Position numbers and translations under genes: made by a program. A DNA stretch of 64,000 nucleotides from Flavobacteriales bacterium (lineage in GTDB: Bacteria > Bacteroidota > Bacteroidia > Flavobacteriales_D > Cryomorphaceae). The notes below the pieces were generated by a model. That model did not search any database. It was not told the origin of the DNA and worked only from the letters and a program-made list of their open reading frames with translations. How positions within the stretch are numbered: position 1 is the first letter of the stretch; every line of letters begins with the position of its first letter. This document shows positions 27,090 to 35,455 of this stretch, in pieces. Location: positions 16,605 to 80,604 of the forward strand of contig JAKVAV010000013.1 of assembly GCA_022448105.1 (NCBI GenBank), in the 5' to 3' direction.

Positions 27090-29284
27090 TGAATAATTTT
27101 CAAATCGTAAAGAGACAGTTATTGCCCTTATTTAAGGGGTTGCCATTTATTTTGGTTATGCTGCTGCTCGCACTTTTTATTGCAAGGAAGGTGGTTATGT
27201 ATACTCCTAGTATGTACCAATCCATAGCTCGGATAAAATTGGATGATCAGAAGTATGGATTTAGTAATAATCTACTCTATTCGGATTTTGATCTTTTTAG
27301 CACTGAAAATAAGGTGCAGGCTGAGGCAGCTGTATTAAAGTCAACACTTCTTGTCGGAATGACTGTTGATCGCTTGGAGATGAAACAATCCTTGTATAGA
27401 AAAGGAAAAATAAAAAATGCTTTGCTGTATGATGATGCCCCGATTCTAGTAGAGTATAGTGTTTATGAAAATTCCTTTTTAGATAGAGATTATTTTATAA
27501 AAGTTGTAGATGAATATTCATATCAAATAGTTGATGAAAAAGGAAGTTATATGGGTTATTCAAAAACACCTTTTGGCGAACCCACAATTTTAACCGAAGG
27601 TGCGCTAATTATTACTAAGAATGATGCACTCCTGATTAAGAATAATTACAACTTAATTGGTGATTATATTCTCCATGTATTTTCCCGAGATAGGTTAATA
27701 GAAGATGTTATCAGTCGACTAGATGTATCGGAGACGGATAAAGAAATGCCTATTATCAGGGTAGTATATAAAGATCAGCACCCTCAGAAAGTTGCTGATG
27801 TTGCTAATGCTTTGTGTGATACCTATATAAATGACTATGTGGCCGCAAAGACAAATGCGGCTCAGCAAACTGTGGATTTTATCAATTATAAACTCGAAGA
27901 TGTTTTGGTTGAGCTCCAAAATTCGGAGATAGCCTTAGAGCAATACAAAGCTGAAAATGGAGTAGTAAATACACGTCAAGAGACGGAAACAGGCTTAAGA
28001 AAAATATCTGATTTAGAAGTGCAGTTGGTTAATTTGGAAATGAATGAAAAGGCAATTCTCGAATTGGAGGAATACATATCCAGTGGCGACTATTTCAATG
28101 AGAGGGCGATAAATTTTGGTTTCGGAGATTTATTGATGACAGAACTCGTTAAAAGATTAAAATTATGGCAAGATGAACGCATCGATCTTTTGTTAAAATA
28201 CACAGAGAATAGTGATGAAGTAAAGGCGGTAAATCAAAAAATTGATGAGGTTAAAGTATATATCGTTGAGGCTATAAATCGAAATAAGTCTGAAATTTTA
28301 ACTAAACGAGAAGAAATTGAAAAGTCTGTAGAACTCGCATTTATGCAGTTTGAAGGTTTGTCAACACGTGAAAAAGAGATGCGTATTCTCGAAAGGAATT
28401 TTCATCTCCAAGAGCAGGTTTACAACTTTTTATCTCAAAAGAAGATAGAGGCTTCAATAGCATCTTCAGTTCGAATCGCTTTTCACCGGATAATTCAAAA
28501 GGCCATAGTGCCAAATGAACCAGTGTCTCCAAATAGCATTCTGATAACCTTCATTGCAGGGTTGCTTGCATTAATTCTTGGTATCACATTCGTATACTTT
28601 AGGAAAGGAGCTTTAGCAAGAGTCACTGATAGACACGATATTGAACGCAATTCGTCCTTGCCATTGTTAAGCTTGGTTCGTGCGGGAAACTCAATAGAGG
28701 ATATGTATACTCTGGCAAAGAGTCTGCATTTAAAGTCTTACTTCAATAGCCCGGTCTCGATTGCAATCACCTCCACAGTTGATAAGGAAGGTAAAAGTTT
28801 CATTGCCGAGAATCTTGTTCAAGTGCTAAGAGACGCTGGAAAGAAGGTTATCCTCGTTCACCTGAACACTCTAGAAAAAGAATCAAAATATTCGGATGAA
28901 CAAGGCTTGTTGGAAGATGAGGCTACACTCTGGTCTAAACAATTTAATTTGAGTGAAAAGATTGAAGAACTGAAGAATGAATGTGATGTAGTGGTCATCG
29001 ATAGTCCTGCATCTGCCATTCACGTAGGCGGAGTTGAGAGTTTGAAAGTCGCCGATGTAGGATTGTATATCGTTAGGGCTTATCATACGAGTATGAGCTA
29101 TCTAAATAATGCTGATGACCTGGCTGAGGAGTATAAGTTGAACAACTTATTCTTGGTTTTAAATGATGCCCACAAGGCTTCGAATTTCAATGGGAATTTT
29201 ATTGGTGCGCGATTTAGTGAAAGTGTTCAAAGGTTGAGGTTTTTCCCAAGATTAATAAGATACCTAAACATTTACATCCGATGA
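27089..29284 (+). CDS. Wzc-like chain-length/co-polymerase protein with degenerate BY-kinase domain
   Basis: A 731-residue inner-membrane co-polymerase: first helix FILVMLLLALFIARKVV, a large periplasmic domain with long coiled-coil sequence (~255-440), a second helix (ILITFIAGLLALILGITFVY, ~480-500) and a C-terminal cytosolic P-loop domain. The P-loop reads TSTVDKEGKS rather than G-x-G-K-S/T. Walker A' reads VILVHLN, without the usual Asp; Walker B CDVVVIDSP remains. The C-terminus (RYLNIYIR) has only two tyrosines instead of the usual cluster. Polymer length control is therefore likely, but kinase activity is doubtful. It overlaps its neighbours on both sides. Confidence 0.85.
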   Translation: MNNFQIVKRQLLPLFKGLPFILVMLLLALFIARKVVMYTPSMYQSIARIKLDDQKYGFSNNLLYSDFDLFSTENKVQAEAAVLKSTLLVGMTVDRLEMKQSLYRKGKIKNALLYDDAPILVEYSVYENSFLDRDYFIKVVDEYSYQIVDEKGSYMGYSKTPFGEPTILTEGALIITKNDALLIKNNYNLIGDYILHVFSRDRLIEDVISRLDVSETDKEMPIIRVVYKDQHPQKVADVANALCDTYINDYVAAKTNAAQQTVDFINYKLEDVLVELQNSEIALEQYKAENGVVNTRQETETGLRKISDLEVQLVNLEMNEKAILELEEYISSGDYFNERAINFGFGDLLMTELVKRLKLWQDERIDLLLKYTENSDEVKAVNQKIDEVKVYIVEAINRNKSEILTKREEIEKSVELAFMQFEGLSTREKEMRILERNFHLQEQVYNFLSQKKIEASIASSVRIAFHRIIQKAIVPNEPVSPNSILITFIAGLLALILGITFVYFRKGALARVTDRHDIERNSSLPLLSLVRAGNSIEDMYTLAKSLHLKSYFNSPVSIAITSTVDKEGKSFIAENLVQVLRDAGKKVILVHLNTLEKESKYSDEQGLLEDEATLWSKQFNLSEKIEELKNECDVVVIDSPASAIHVGGVESLKVADVGLYIVRAYHTSMSYLNNADDLAEEYKLNNLFLVLNDAHKASNFNGNFIGARFSESVQRLRFFPRLIRYLNIYIR

Positions 29285-30537
29285 TTTTTAAGCTAAGATT
29301 ATTGCTGTCTCAATACGCTGAGAAAAGTTGGGTTTTTGCGGATCAAGCTTTGGTGAGTGGGGTGAATTTTTCGGTTGGAATAATGCTAGCACGCTGGTTG
29401 GGACTTGAGGCGTATGGACTTTTTGCTCTGGGGTGGATGTTTGTTCTGTTTGCTTCAGGATTGCAGCAATCATTCATAATTGCCCCGTTATATGCGCTCA
29501 CTGCAAGGCAAGTAGATCAAATAAATTGGCTCAATGGGTTAAAACTGATTCAGTTTATATTCAGTTTACTATGCCTTCCTTTTTCAGTGGCTATAATTGA
29601 AATTAGTTTTTTGATGCGACCTGACTGGCGCGTGGAGGGAATCTCATTTGTGGTAGCATTAATTGTCGGAATTTATACGATGAATGATTTCTTTCGAAGA
29701 GTTCTTTTTTTGAAATCCCGAGGAAGAAAAGTTTTTGAAATGGATGTATTGGGGTTCGGTATGCAGGTCATACTACTGGTTCTTTTTGAACTGTTGGGTC
29801 AACTTTCTTTGTTTAGTGCCTTTTTGAGTATCCTGCTTGCTCAGAGTTTATCGCTACTATTTTACCTTCTTACTGTGAAATCCTCTATCAAAACTTCTAA
29901 GGTGGTTGAGACCCTGCAAACTACATGGAAATACAGTCGGTTTCTTATAGCCACTTCTGTGCTTCAGTGGTCTTCAGGAAACTACTTCATCTTAGTTGCT
30001 GGTGGCCTTTTGGGGCCCGCTGCGGTTGGGGTTGTGCGTATTGTTCAGAATTTGATGGGTTTATTACATGTTGTATTTCTAGCTCTAGAAAATATTATTC
30101 CAGCTCGTGCAGCTGAGATATTGAATTCGGAAGGAGTTAAGGCCTTGTACCACTACCTTAAAAGAGCTTCTTCCTTGCTAATTATTCCCATTCTCGCGGT
30201 CCTTGCGATATTAATATCATTTCATCAAGAAATCATTCATCTTTTTTATGGAGAAATGAGAGAAGATGTGGGCCAAGTTTTGGTCGCCTTCTCCTTTGTT
30301 TATCTGATGGTTTTTGTTGGAACAATGTTTAGGTTCGCCATACGTACACTCGAAAAGAACCAGTTAATTTTCAAAAGCTATTTGCTTACCACAGCTTTTA
30401 GCCTTGCACTCGCTCATCCCTTTGTTTCAAAATTCGGTGTAATGGGTGTCGTTGCTGGCCTAGCGGGTACACAGCTCATTAGTTTAATATACTTCTATGT
30501 GACATTAAAAAGGGCTTTCAAATGGACAGGCACATAA
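29281..30537 (+). CDS. Wzx-like polysaccharide flippase (MOP family)
   Basis: A 418-residue, almost entirely hydrophobic protein with roughly 12 predicted helices. The N-terminus FADQALVSGVNFSVGIMLARWLGLEAYGLF is the typical first-helix/loop pattern of MOP-superfamily flippases, described here by position (residues ~18-47). GPAAVGVVRIVQNLMG in the middle is the start of the second half. It would flip the undecaprenyl-linked repeat unit to the periplasm. It starts inside the last codon of the Wzc-like gene (ATGA) and overlaps the next glycosyltransferase by 16 bases. Confidence 0.82.
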   Translation: MIFKLRLLLSQYAEKSWVFADQALVSGVNFSVGIMLARWLGLEAYGLFALGWMFVLFASGLQQSFIIAPLYALTARQVDQINWLNGLKLIQFIFSLLCLPFSVAIIEISFLMRPDWRVEGISFVVALIVGIYTMNDFFRRVLFLKSRGRKVFEMDVLGFGMQVILLVLFELLGQLSLFSAFLSILLAQSLSLLFYLLTVKSSIKTSKVVETLQTTWKYSRFLIATSVLQWSSGNYFILVAGGLLGPAAVGVVRIVQNLMGLLHVVFLALENIIPARAAEILNSEGVKALYHYLKRASSLLIIPILAVLAILISFHQEIIHLFYGEMREDVGQVLVAFSFVYLMVFVGTMFRFAIRTLEKNQLIFKSYLLTTAFSLALAHPFVSKFGVMGVVAGLAGTQLISLIYFYVTLKRAFKWTGT

Positions 30538-31640
30538 TACATATTGTCCTGGGTAAGGCCAACCCTGATCGAATGAATGGGGTGAACAAAGTGGTCAATA
30601 GTTTGGCAGAGCATCAATCTGGCCATGGGTACAAAGTCAGTTTATGGGGAATTACCAAAACGCTCACCCATAATTATCCCAGCCGATCTTATCAAACACA
30701 ACTTTTTAGAGATAAAGGTAAATTTCGTGTTTCTCAGGAATTGAAGTCTGCAATAAACGATCTCAAAGAAGACGTTGTATTTCATTTTCATGGTGGATTT
30801 ATACCTCAGTTTTATGTGATTAGCAAGCTTTTGAAAAGAAGAAACCTCCAATATATACTTACTCCACACGGTGCTTACAACAAAATTGCACTCGAGAGAA
30901 GTAGGCTTAAGAAGGCGATATACATAAAGATATTTGAATCGTATTTAGTTAAGAACGCCAAGACCATTCACTTGATAGGAGCCAGCGAACTCGATGGCAC
31001 AGAGGCTTTGTTTGGTGAGGTTCCTTGTGCGCTTATTCCTAACGGTCAGGAAGATTTGAGTAGCCGTGATTGTGGTTCCAAAATTGGGAACCAGAATCCG
31101 ATTTTTGGATTTGTCGGTCGCATAGATACCCGCACCAAAGGGCTGGATATACTGTTAAAAGGATTTGCTAATTATCTAAGAAATACCAGTGCTGACCCGC
31201 AATTGTGGATTATTGGTGATGGGGCGGATCGCCAAGAGCTCGAGCAGTTGGCACGGAATTTAAACATACTAGCCAATATGAAATTTTTCGGAGCGAAATA
31301 CGGTACTCAAAAGGATGATTTAATTAGAGAAATGGATTTCCTCTGCCTTACTTCGAGAAACGAGGGGTTGCCTGGGGTGGTCCTCGAGGCATCCGCACTG
31401 GGTACGCCAGCCATTGTCAGTAAGGAAACGAATATGGCTCAGTATATATCTCAAGCTGAATCTGGATTTGTGCTCAAAGTAAACTCGCCGAGCTTCATCG
31501 CTAAGACGATGATTAAAGCTGAGAGTATTTTAGGGAATCACCTCTATAAGCTGAAATCTACAGCTGCTGTAAATATGGTTTCTCGAGTCTTCAGCTGGTC
31601 ACGAATTGCCAGACAACACATAGACTTATACCATGAATAA
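30522..31640 (+). CDS. GT4-family glycosyltransferase
   Basis: A 372-residue cytoplasmic GT-B enzyme. The N-domain begins HIIHIVLGKANPDRMNGVNK, with a substrate loop and HFHGGF; LTPHGAYNKIAL follows. The C-domain has FVGRIDTRTKGLDILLKGF (~195-215), the LWIIGDGADRQEL nucleotide-binding block and the E-x7-E-like motif in NEGLPGVVLEASALGTPAI (~280). It should add one sugar of the repeat unit. The gene overlaps the flippase before it and the polymerase after it (8 bases). Sugar specificity is unknown. Confidence 0.88.
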   Translation: MDRHIIHIVLGKANPDRMNGVNKVVNSLAEHQSGHGYKVSLWGITKTLTHNYPSRSYQTQLFRDKGKFRVSQELKSAINDLKEDVVFHFHGGFIPQFYVISKLLKRRNLQYILTPHGAYNKIALERSRLKKAIYIKIFESYLVKNAKTIHLIGASELDGTEALFGEVPCALIPNGQEDLSSRDCGSKIGNQNPIFGFVGRIDTRTKGLDILLKGFANYLRNTSADPQLWIIGDGADRQELEQLARNLNILANMKFFGAKYGTQKDDLIREMDFLCLTSRNEGLPGVVLEASALGTPAIVSKETNMAQYISQAESGFVLKVNSPSFIAKTMIKAESILGNHLYKLKSTAAVNMVSRVFSWSRIARQHIDLYHE

Positions 31641-32931
31641 ATCGCTACCGTGCAGTGTTCGTCATATGGAGATCTTTCTCACCATCATCCTTTTCGTGAT
31701 GATTGGAGGCTATTTCAGTATAGCAGAAGAACGTACAGTGAATCAAGTTTTTAAGGTTATTTCCCGAGTTGGGATGGTTGGTGGAGTATTTTATCTACTG
31801 CACATACTCAGAAGGTTTGGTCATGTAACCAAGGTGCGCTACGAAAATATTTTAGCCCCTATATTTTATCTGCTTTACTTGCTCCTAGGCTTTGCTTCGT
31901 TTATGTGGAGTTCTGATTTCCGCTATTCAGCTTTACAGTGGTTTATGACCTTCGAGAGTCTCGTTTTTGTTTGGCTCTTTTTGAAAGTAGTCATTGTGTA
32001 TAACCAGCATTACAAGGAGAATCAAATTGATTTAATACGTGTTTTTGCGCGCGCCATATTTCCCATAATGCTCATTTTCGTTTTTGGCTCTTGGTTCGAT
32101 GAGGATTTGTTCTTCAGAGGTATGCGCGGGGGAGAAGAGAAAAGACTCGGGGGGTGGATTATGAATCCAAACGAATTGGGAATGCTGGCTAGCATTAGCG
32201 CTGCTATGTCATATATGTTTTTTCAGACTGCAAAAAACAAATTTGTTCCTATTCTGATGATGCTTGCCGCAATCCTCGTTTTGGTGTGGACTTCCTCGCG
32301 ATCCAGCGCCATAGGGTTTTTGGTTATAATGGGGATACTCGTATTGAGGTCTAATAACAAAAAATTAAAGCTCGTCATGTTTACTGGAATTTTCCTAGCG
32401 GTGCCTCTACTTGTCAGGTTTGTTGTCTTCAAAGACGATGGAGGAGTTGCGGAGGTCTTAAGCATGACTGGAAGACTTCCATTTTGGTCTGCCCTTTTAA
32501 ATGAAGGTATAATTAAGGAGCCTTTTTTAGGTTTTGGCTTTATGAGGATTAATTACACAGACTACTTCCAAGGCTTAAATACTTATCCAGGCAGAATGAC
32601 GCATAATACATTTATGCAAATCCTGATGAATCTGGGTTTTATTGGATTCTTTATTGGTTTTTGGAACGTTGTCTTGACGGTGAAGAATTTCATTCTGCAT
32701 AAAGAACATATTTATGCAAATTTTTTCATAACTCTTTTTATACCCATAATAATCAACTCATTTACTGAGTTTGGAATATTTGGAGATGCTAATTTTGGTG
32801 TCCTATTTTGGCAATTTCTAATACTCATTTTTGTGATGAAACCCATACTGAAATTGCGTGGACAGGAAAGGCGAAGAATTCAAATATTCAAGAAGTACTA
32901 TAAGCTCGATCATGCCATATATACCTATTAA
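31633..32931 (+). CDS. Wzy-like O-antigen/polysaccharide polymerase
   Basis: A 432-residue membrane protein with about 11 hydrophobic segments and the arrangement of the Wzy_C/O-antigen polymerase family. A large extracytoplasmic loop in the second half carries LPFWSALLNEGIIKEPFLG, followed by MTHNTFMQILMNLGFIG with the conserved His. It should polymerise flipped repeat units. Its start lies within the preceding glycosyltransferase gene and its end overlaps the acyltransferase. Together with the Wza-, Wzc- and Wzx-like genes it completes a Wzx/Wzy-dependent pathway. Confidence 0.82.
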   Translation: MNKSLPCSVRHMEIFLTIILFVMIGGYFSIAEERTVNQVFKVISRVGMVGGVFYLLHILRRFGHVTKVRYENILAPIFYLLYLLLGFASFMWSSDFRYSALQWFMTFESLVFVWLFLKVVIVYNQHYKENQIDLIRVFARAIFPIMLIFVFGSWFDEDLFFRGMRGGEEKRLGGWIMNPNELGMLASISAAMSYMFFQTAKNKFVPILMMLAAILVLVWTSSRSSAIGFLVIMGILVLRSNNKKLKLVMFTGIFLAVPLLVRFVVFKDDGGVAEVLSMTGRLPFWSALLNEGIIKEPFLGFGFMRINYTDYFQGLNTYPGRMTHNTFMQILMNLGFIGFFIGFWNVVLTVKNFILHKEHIYANFFITLFIPIIINSFTEFGIFGDANFGVLFWQFLILIFVMKPILKLRGQERRRIQIFKKYYKLDHAIYTY

Positions 32932-34090
32932 ATATAAGTGGTTTCCTGGTTTGAATGCTTTGCGATTTGTGGCAGCTATTCTGGTAGTTTTAATGCATAT
33001 TCATATAAGTATGAAGCAAGTAGGTTTACCAATTTTGTATGAGATTCCTATTCTTCTTAAGGGGTATGGAGCGGTATCCTTTTTTTTTGTGCTTAGTGGT
33101 TTCTTAATTACATACCTACTGCTAGATGAAAAAGATCGAACTAAAAATGTAGATGTAAAGACTTTTTATTGGAGAAGGGTATTTAGAATATGGCCATTGT
33201 ATTTCTTAGTCGTGATCTTTGGATTCGTCTTTTATTGGTTTATTCTCCCATTTTTTGGGATTGAATTTCGAGTAGAATATCCCAAAGCTTTAGGGGTGAT
33301 TATGTACGGCTTATTTGCAGCAAATATTTTTAATAGCCTGTATCATGTGGGTGGCATTTTGAATATTACCTGGTCAATAGCTGTAGAAGAACAGTTTTAC
33401 TTGTTTTGGGCACCCTTTATGAAATTAGTTAAGAAGAGATTATTTCAAATTATAATAGTAGCGATATTTTTTTTCTATTCTATTGCGGTTTTGAATGGTT
33501 TTAATTATTTCCAACTTAGTGACGGATGGATGGCTTTTGTTCGTTCACTTCAATTCCATTACATGGCCGTTGGAGGTGCGGGAGCATATCTTTTATTCTA
33601 TCATCATGATAGATTGCTAAAAGCAAAAATATTTTCTAATAAGTTATTGCAACTCATTCTTTGTCTATTAATTATTGCCTACTATACCCTATATAAAAAG
33701 AATTTTATTGCCGAAATATTGCTTCCTCTCCCGCTAGCTTTTCTTTACTGTTGGCTCATAATTAATGTATCTGTTAATCCAAAAAAAATAACTCATTTTG
33801 AAAATAAATATACGCACTTTTTAGGAGGTATTTCATACGGTATTTACATGCTACATATGCCCGTAATTTATTTCGTGAGTTATTTTACAAAACTGAGTCC
33901 AATATCATTCCAAGGAAGTCTTCTTTATTTCATAATTTTTTATAGCACTGTTATTGGTTCTACGATCGTTTTAGCACACTTCAGCAATCGGTATTTTGAG
34001 AATCCAATTAACCAATATGGACGGAAGTGGCTCGGTAGTAACATTAGTCCTAAGCTGAGGGGGTCTGTTGTGACTTCGTTTACCAAATAA
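32912..34090 (+). CDS. membrane acyltransferase (OafA/YrhL, acyltransferase 3 family)
   Basis: A polytopic membrane protein of about 392 residues that O-acylates (often O-acetylates) polysaccharide sugars. The start at 32912 gives YKWFPGLNALRFVAAILVVL, the standard opening; a longer frame begins 54 bases upstream inside the polymerase gene. Family markers are the catalytic-type His in VLMHIHIS, FFVLSGFLITYLLL, YWRRVFRIWPLYFL, and TWSIAVEEQFYLFW. The final ~60 residues are a polar tail. It overlaps the polymerase by 20 bases and precedes galE by five, so it belongs to the same operon. The acyl group and acceptor sugar are not known. Confidence 0.88.
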   Translation: MPYIPIKYKWFPGLNALRFVAAILVVLMHIHISMKQVGLPILYEIPILLKGYGAVSFFFVLSGFLITYLLLDEKDRTKNVDVKTFYWRRVFRIWPLYFLVVIFGFVFYWFILPFFGIEFRVEYPKALGVIMYGLFAANIFNSLYHVGGILNITWSIAVEEQFYLFWAPFMKLVKKRLFQIIIVAIFFFYSIAVLNGFNYFQLSDGWMAFVRSLQFHYMAVGGAGAYLLFYHHDRLLKAKIFSNKLLQLILCLLIIAYYTLYKKNFIAEILLPLPLAFLYCWLIINVSVNPKKITHFENKYTHFLGGISYGIYMLHMPVIYFVSYFTKLSPISFQGSLLYFIIFYSTVIGSTIVLAHFSNRYFENPINQYGRKWLGSNISPKLRGSVVTSFTK

Positions 34091-34095
34091 CTTGT

Positions 34096-35154
34096 ATGAA
34101 AAAGAAGAGTGACATGAAAAAAGGGAATTCAAATAGACCAAAGATTCTGGTTACGGGGGGAGCAGGTTTTATTGGGTCGCATACTACCGTGGAATTATGG
34201 AATGCAGGATATGAACCGGTTATAGTCGATAATTTTTCTAATTCAAAGAAGTGGGTTGTTATTAGTATTAGAGAATTGACATCTAGTGGAATACGTTGCT
34301 ACGATGTGGATTGCTGTGATCAGACTAACATGAGGAAGGTATTTGAAAAGGAAGGGCAGTTTTATGGGATTATTCATTTTGCAGCATATAAATCTGTAAG
34401 TGAATCGGTCGATCAACCAGAATTGTATTATTCAAATAATATCGGAGCGCTCAAATGCATCATGGAACTGAAGGAAGAATTTGGTATTCCTGACCTGATC
34501 TTTTCGTCATCAGCAACTGTTTATGGTGATGTCAAGAATCTCCCAGTCACGGAAAATGCTCCACTTGGAGCTGCTTCATCTCCATATGGTGTTACAAAGC
34601 AACTAGGTGAAGAGCTTTTATTGGATGCGTTTGAAACAGGTGCAATAATTCTTAGGTACTTTAACCCTATAGGTGCTCATCCTAGTGGGTTATTGGGGGA
34701 ATTGCCAGCCGGGACTCCACAGAATCTCGTTCCTTTCATTACGCAAACTGCCATTGGAAAAAGGAAGGCATTAAAAGTTTTTGGAACAGATTACAATACA
34801 AGTGATGGCACATGCATACGGGACTATATTCATGTAGTTGATTTAGCAAGAGCTCACCTTTCTGCGCTGGGGAGACTGCTGGTCGATAGAAAAACCGATA
34901 TATTCAATGTTGGAACTGGTAGAGGATATAGCGTAAAAGAAGTAGTCGAAACCTTTCAAAAGGTTAACGGAATTACCCTGCCGGTGATCTATGACGCTAG
35001 GCGCGAAGGGGATGTCGAGGCGGTCTACGCAGATTGCACAAAGGCCAATCAGTTATTGCTAAATTGGAGAGCTGAATATTCCCTAGATGATGCCTTGATG
35101 CATGCTTGGAAGTGGGAAATCCGTTTAGCGGAAGGCATCGATTTAGCGGCCTAG
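34096..35154 (+). CDS. galE: UDP-glucose 4-epimerase
   Basis: A 352-residue short-chain dehydrogenase-fold epimerase interconverting UDP-glucose and UDP-galactose. The NAD site is VTGGAGFIGSHT (~20-31), the catalytic pair is Tyr164-x-x-x-Lys168 in SPYGVTKQ with the Ser of SSSATVYG, and substrate-binding blocks are ILRYFNPIGAHPSG and DGTCIRDYIHVVDLA. The length is slightly over the usual ~340 because of an N-terminal polar leader (MKKKSDMKKGNSNRP). The segment after NFSNS diverges from the typical VNVLDRI. In this operon it should supply UDP-Gal or UDP-GalNAc precursors. A weak hairpin follows at 35161-35202. Confidence 0.92.
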   Translation: MKKKSDMKKGNSNRPKILVTGGAGFIGSHTTVELWNAGYEPVIVDNFSNSKKWVVISIRELTSSGIRCYDVDCCDQTNMRKVFEKEGQFYGIIHFAAYKSVSESVDQPELYYSNNIGALKCIMELKEEFGIPDLIFSSSATVYGDVKNLPVTENAPLGAASSPYGVTKQLGEELLLDAFETGAIILRYFNPIGAHPSGLLGELPAGTPQNLVPFITQTAIGKRKALKVFGTDYNTSDGTCIRDYIHVVDLARAHLSALGRLLVDRKTDIFNVGTGRGYSVKEVVETFQKVNGITLPVIYDARREGDVEAVYADCTKANQLLLNWRAEYSLDDALMHAWKWEIRLAEGIDLAA

Positions 35155-35160
35155 CTCAAT

Positions 35161-35202
35161 ATAGAAATACAAATGAAGTGCTCTTATTCTTTGGATTTCT
35201 AT
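35161..35202 (+). terminator. possible weak terminator or processing hairpin after galE
   Basis: ATAGAAATACAAA (35161-35173) pairs with TTTGGATTTCTAT (35190-35202) with one mismatch and a 16-base loop. The stem is AT-rich and lacks a T-run, so it may only attenuate transcription at the largest gap inside the polysaccharide block. Confidence 0.35.
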
Positions 35203-35455
35203 GCTTTTGAGCTTCTTGAAATACTTCGTGGTTCATCAGGCTGTGTCAGTCGCACCCCCGTGTAAAAGAGCAAACTTATTCTGTCGATCATCTGTTTTGC
35301 TTTTCCAAAAATCGGAAAAATGCCCAAAAACTGGAATTAATCGTCTAAAGTAATATCGCTATTTGAGTTTAAGTGCATGCTATTCAAATGTTTGTGGGAC
35401 TTGTTTCTTTTGGCATCTTTTTGACAGGAGTAGTTTATACACTTATAGCAACCCC

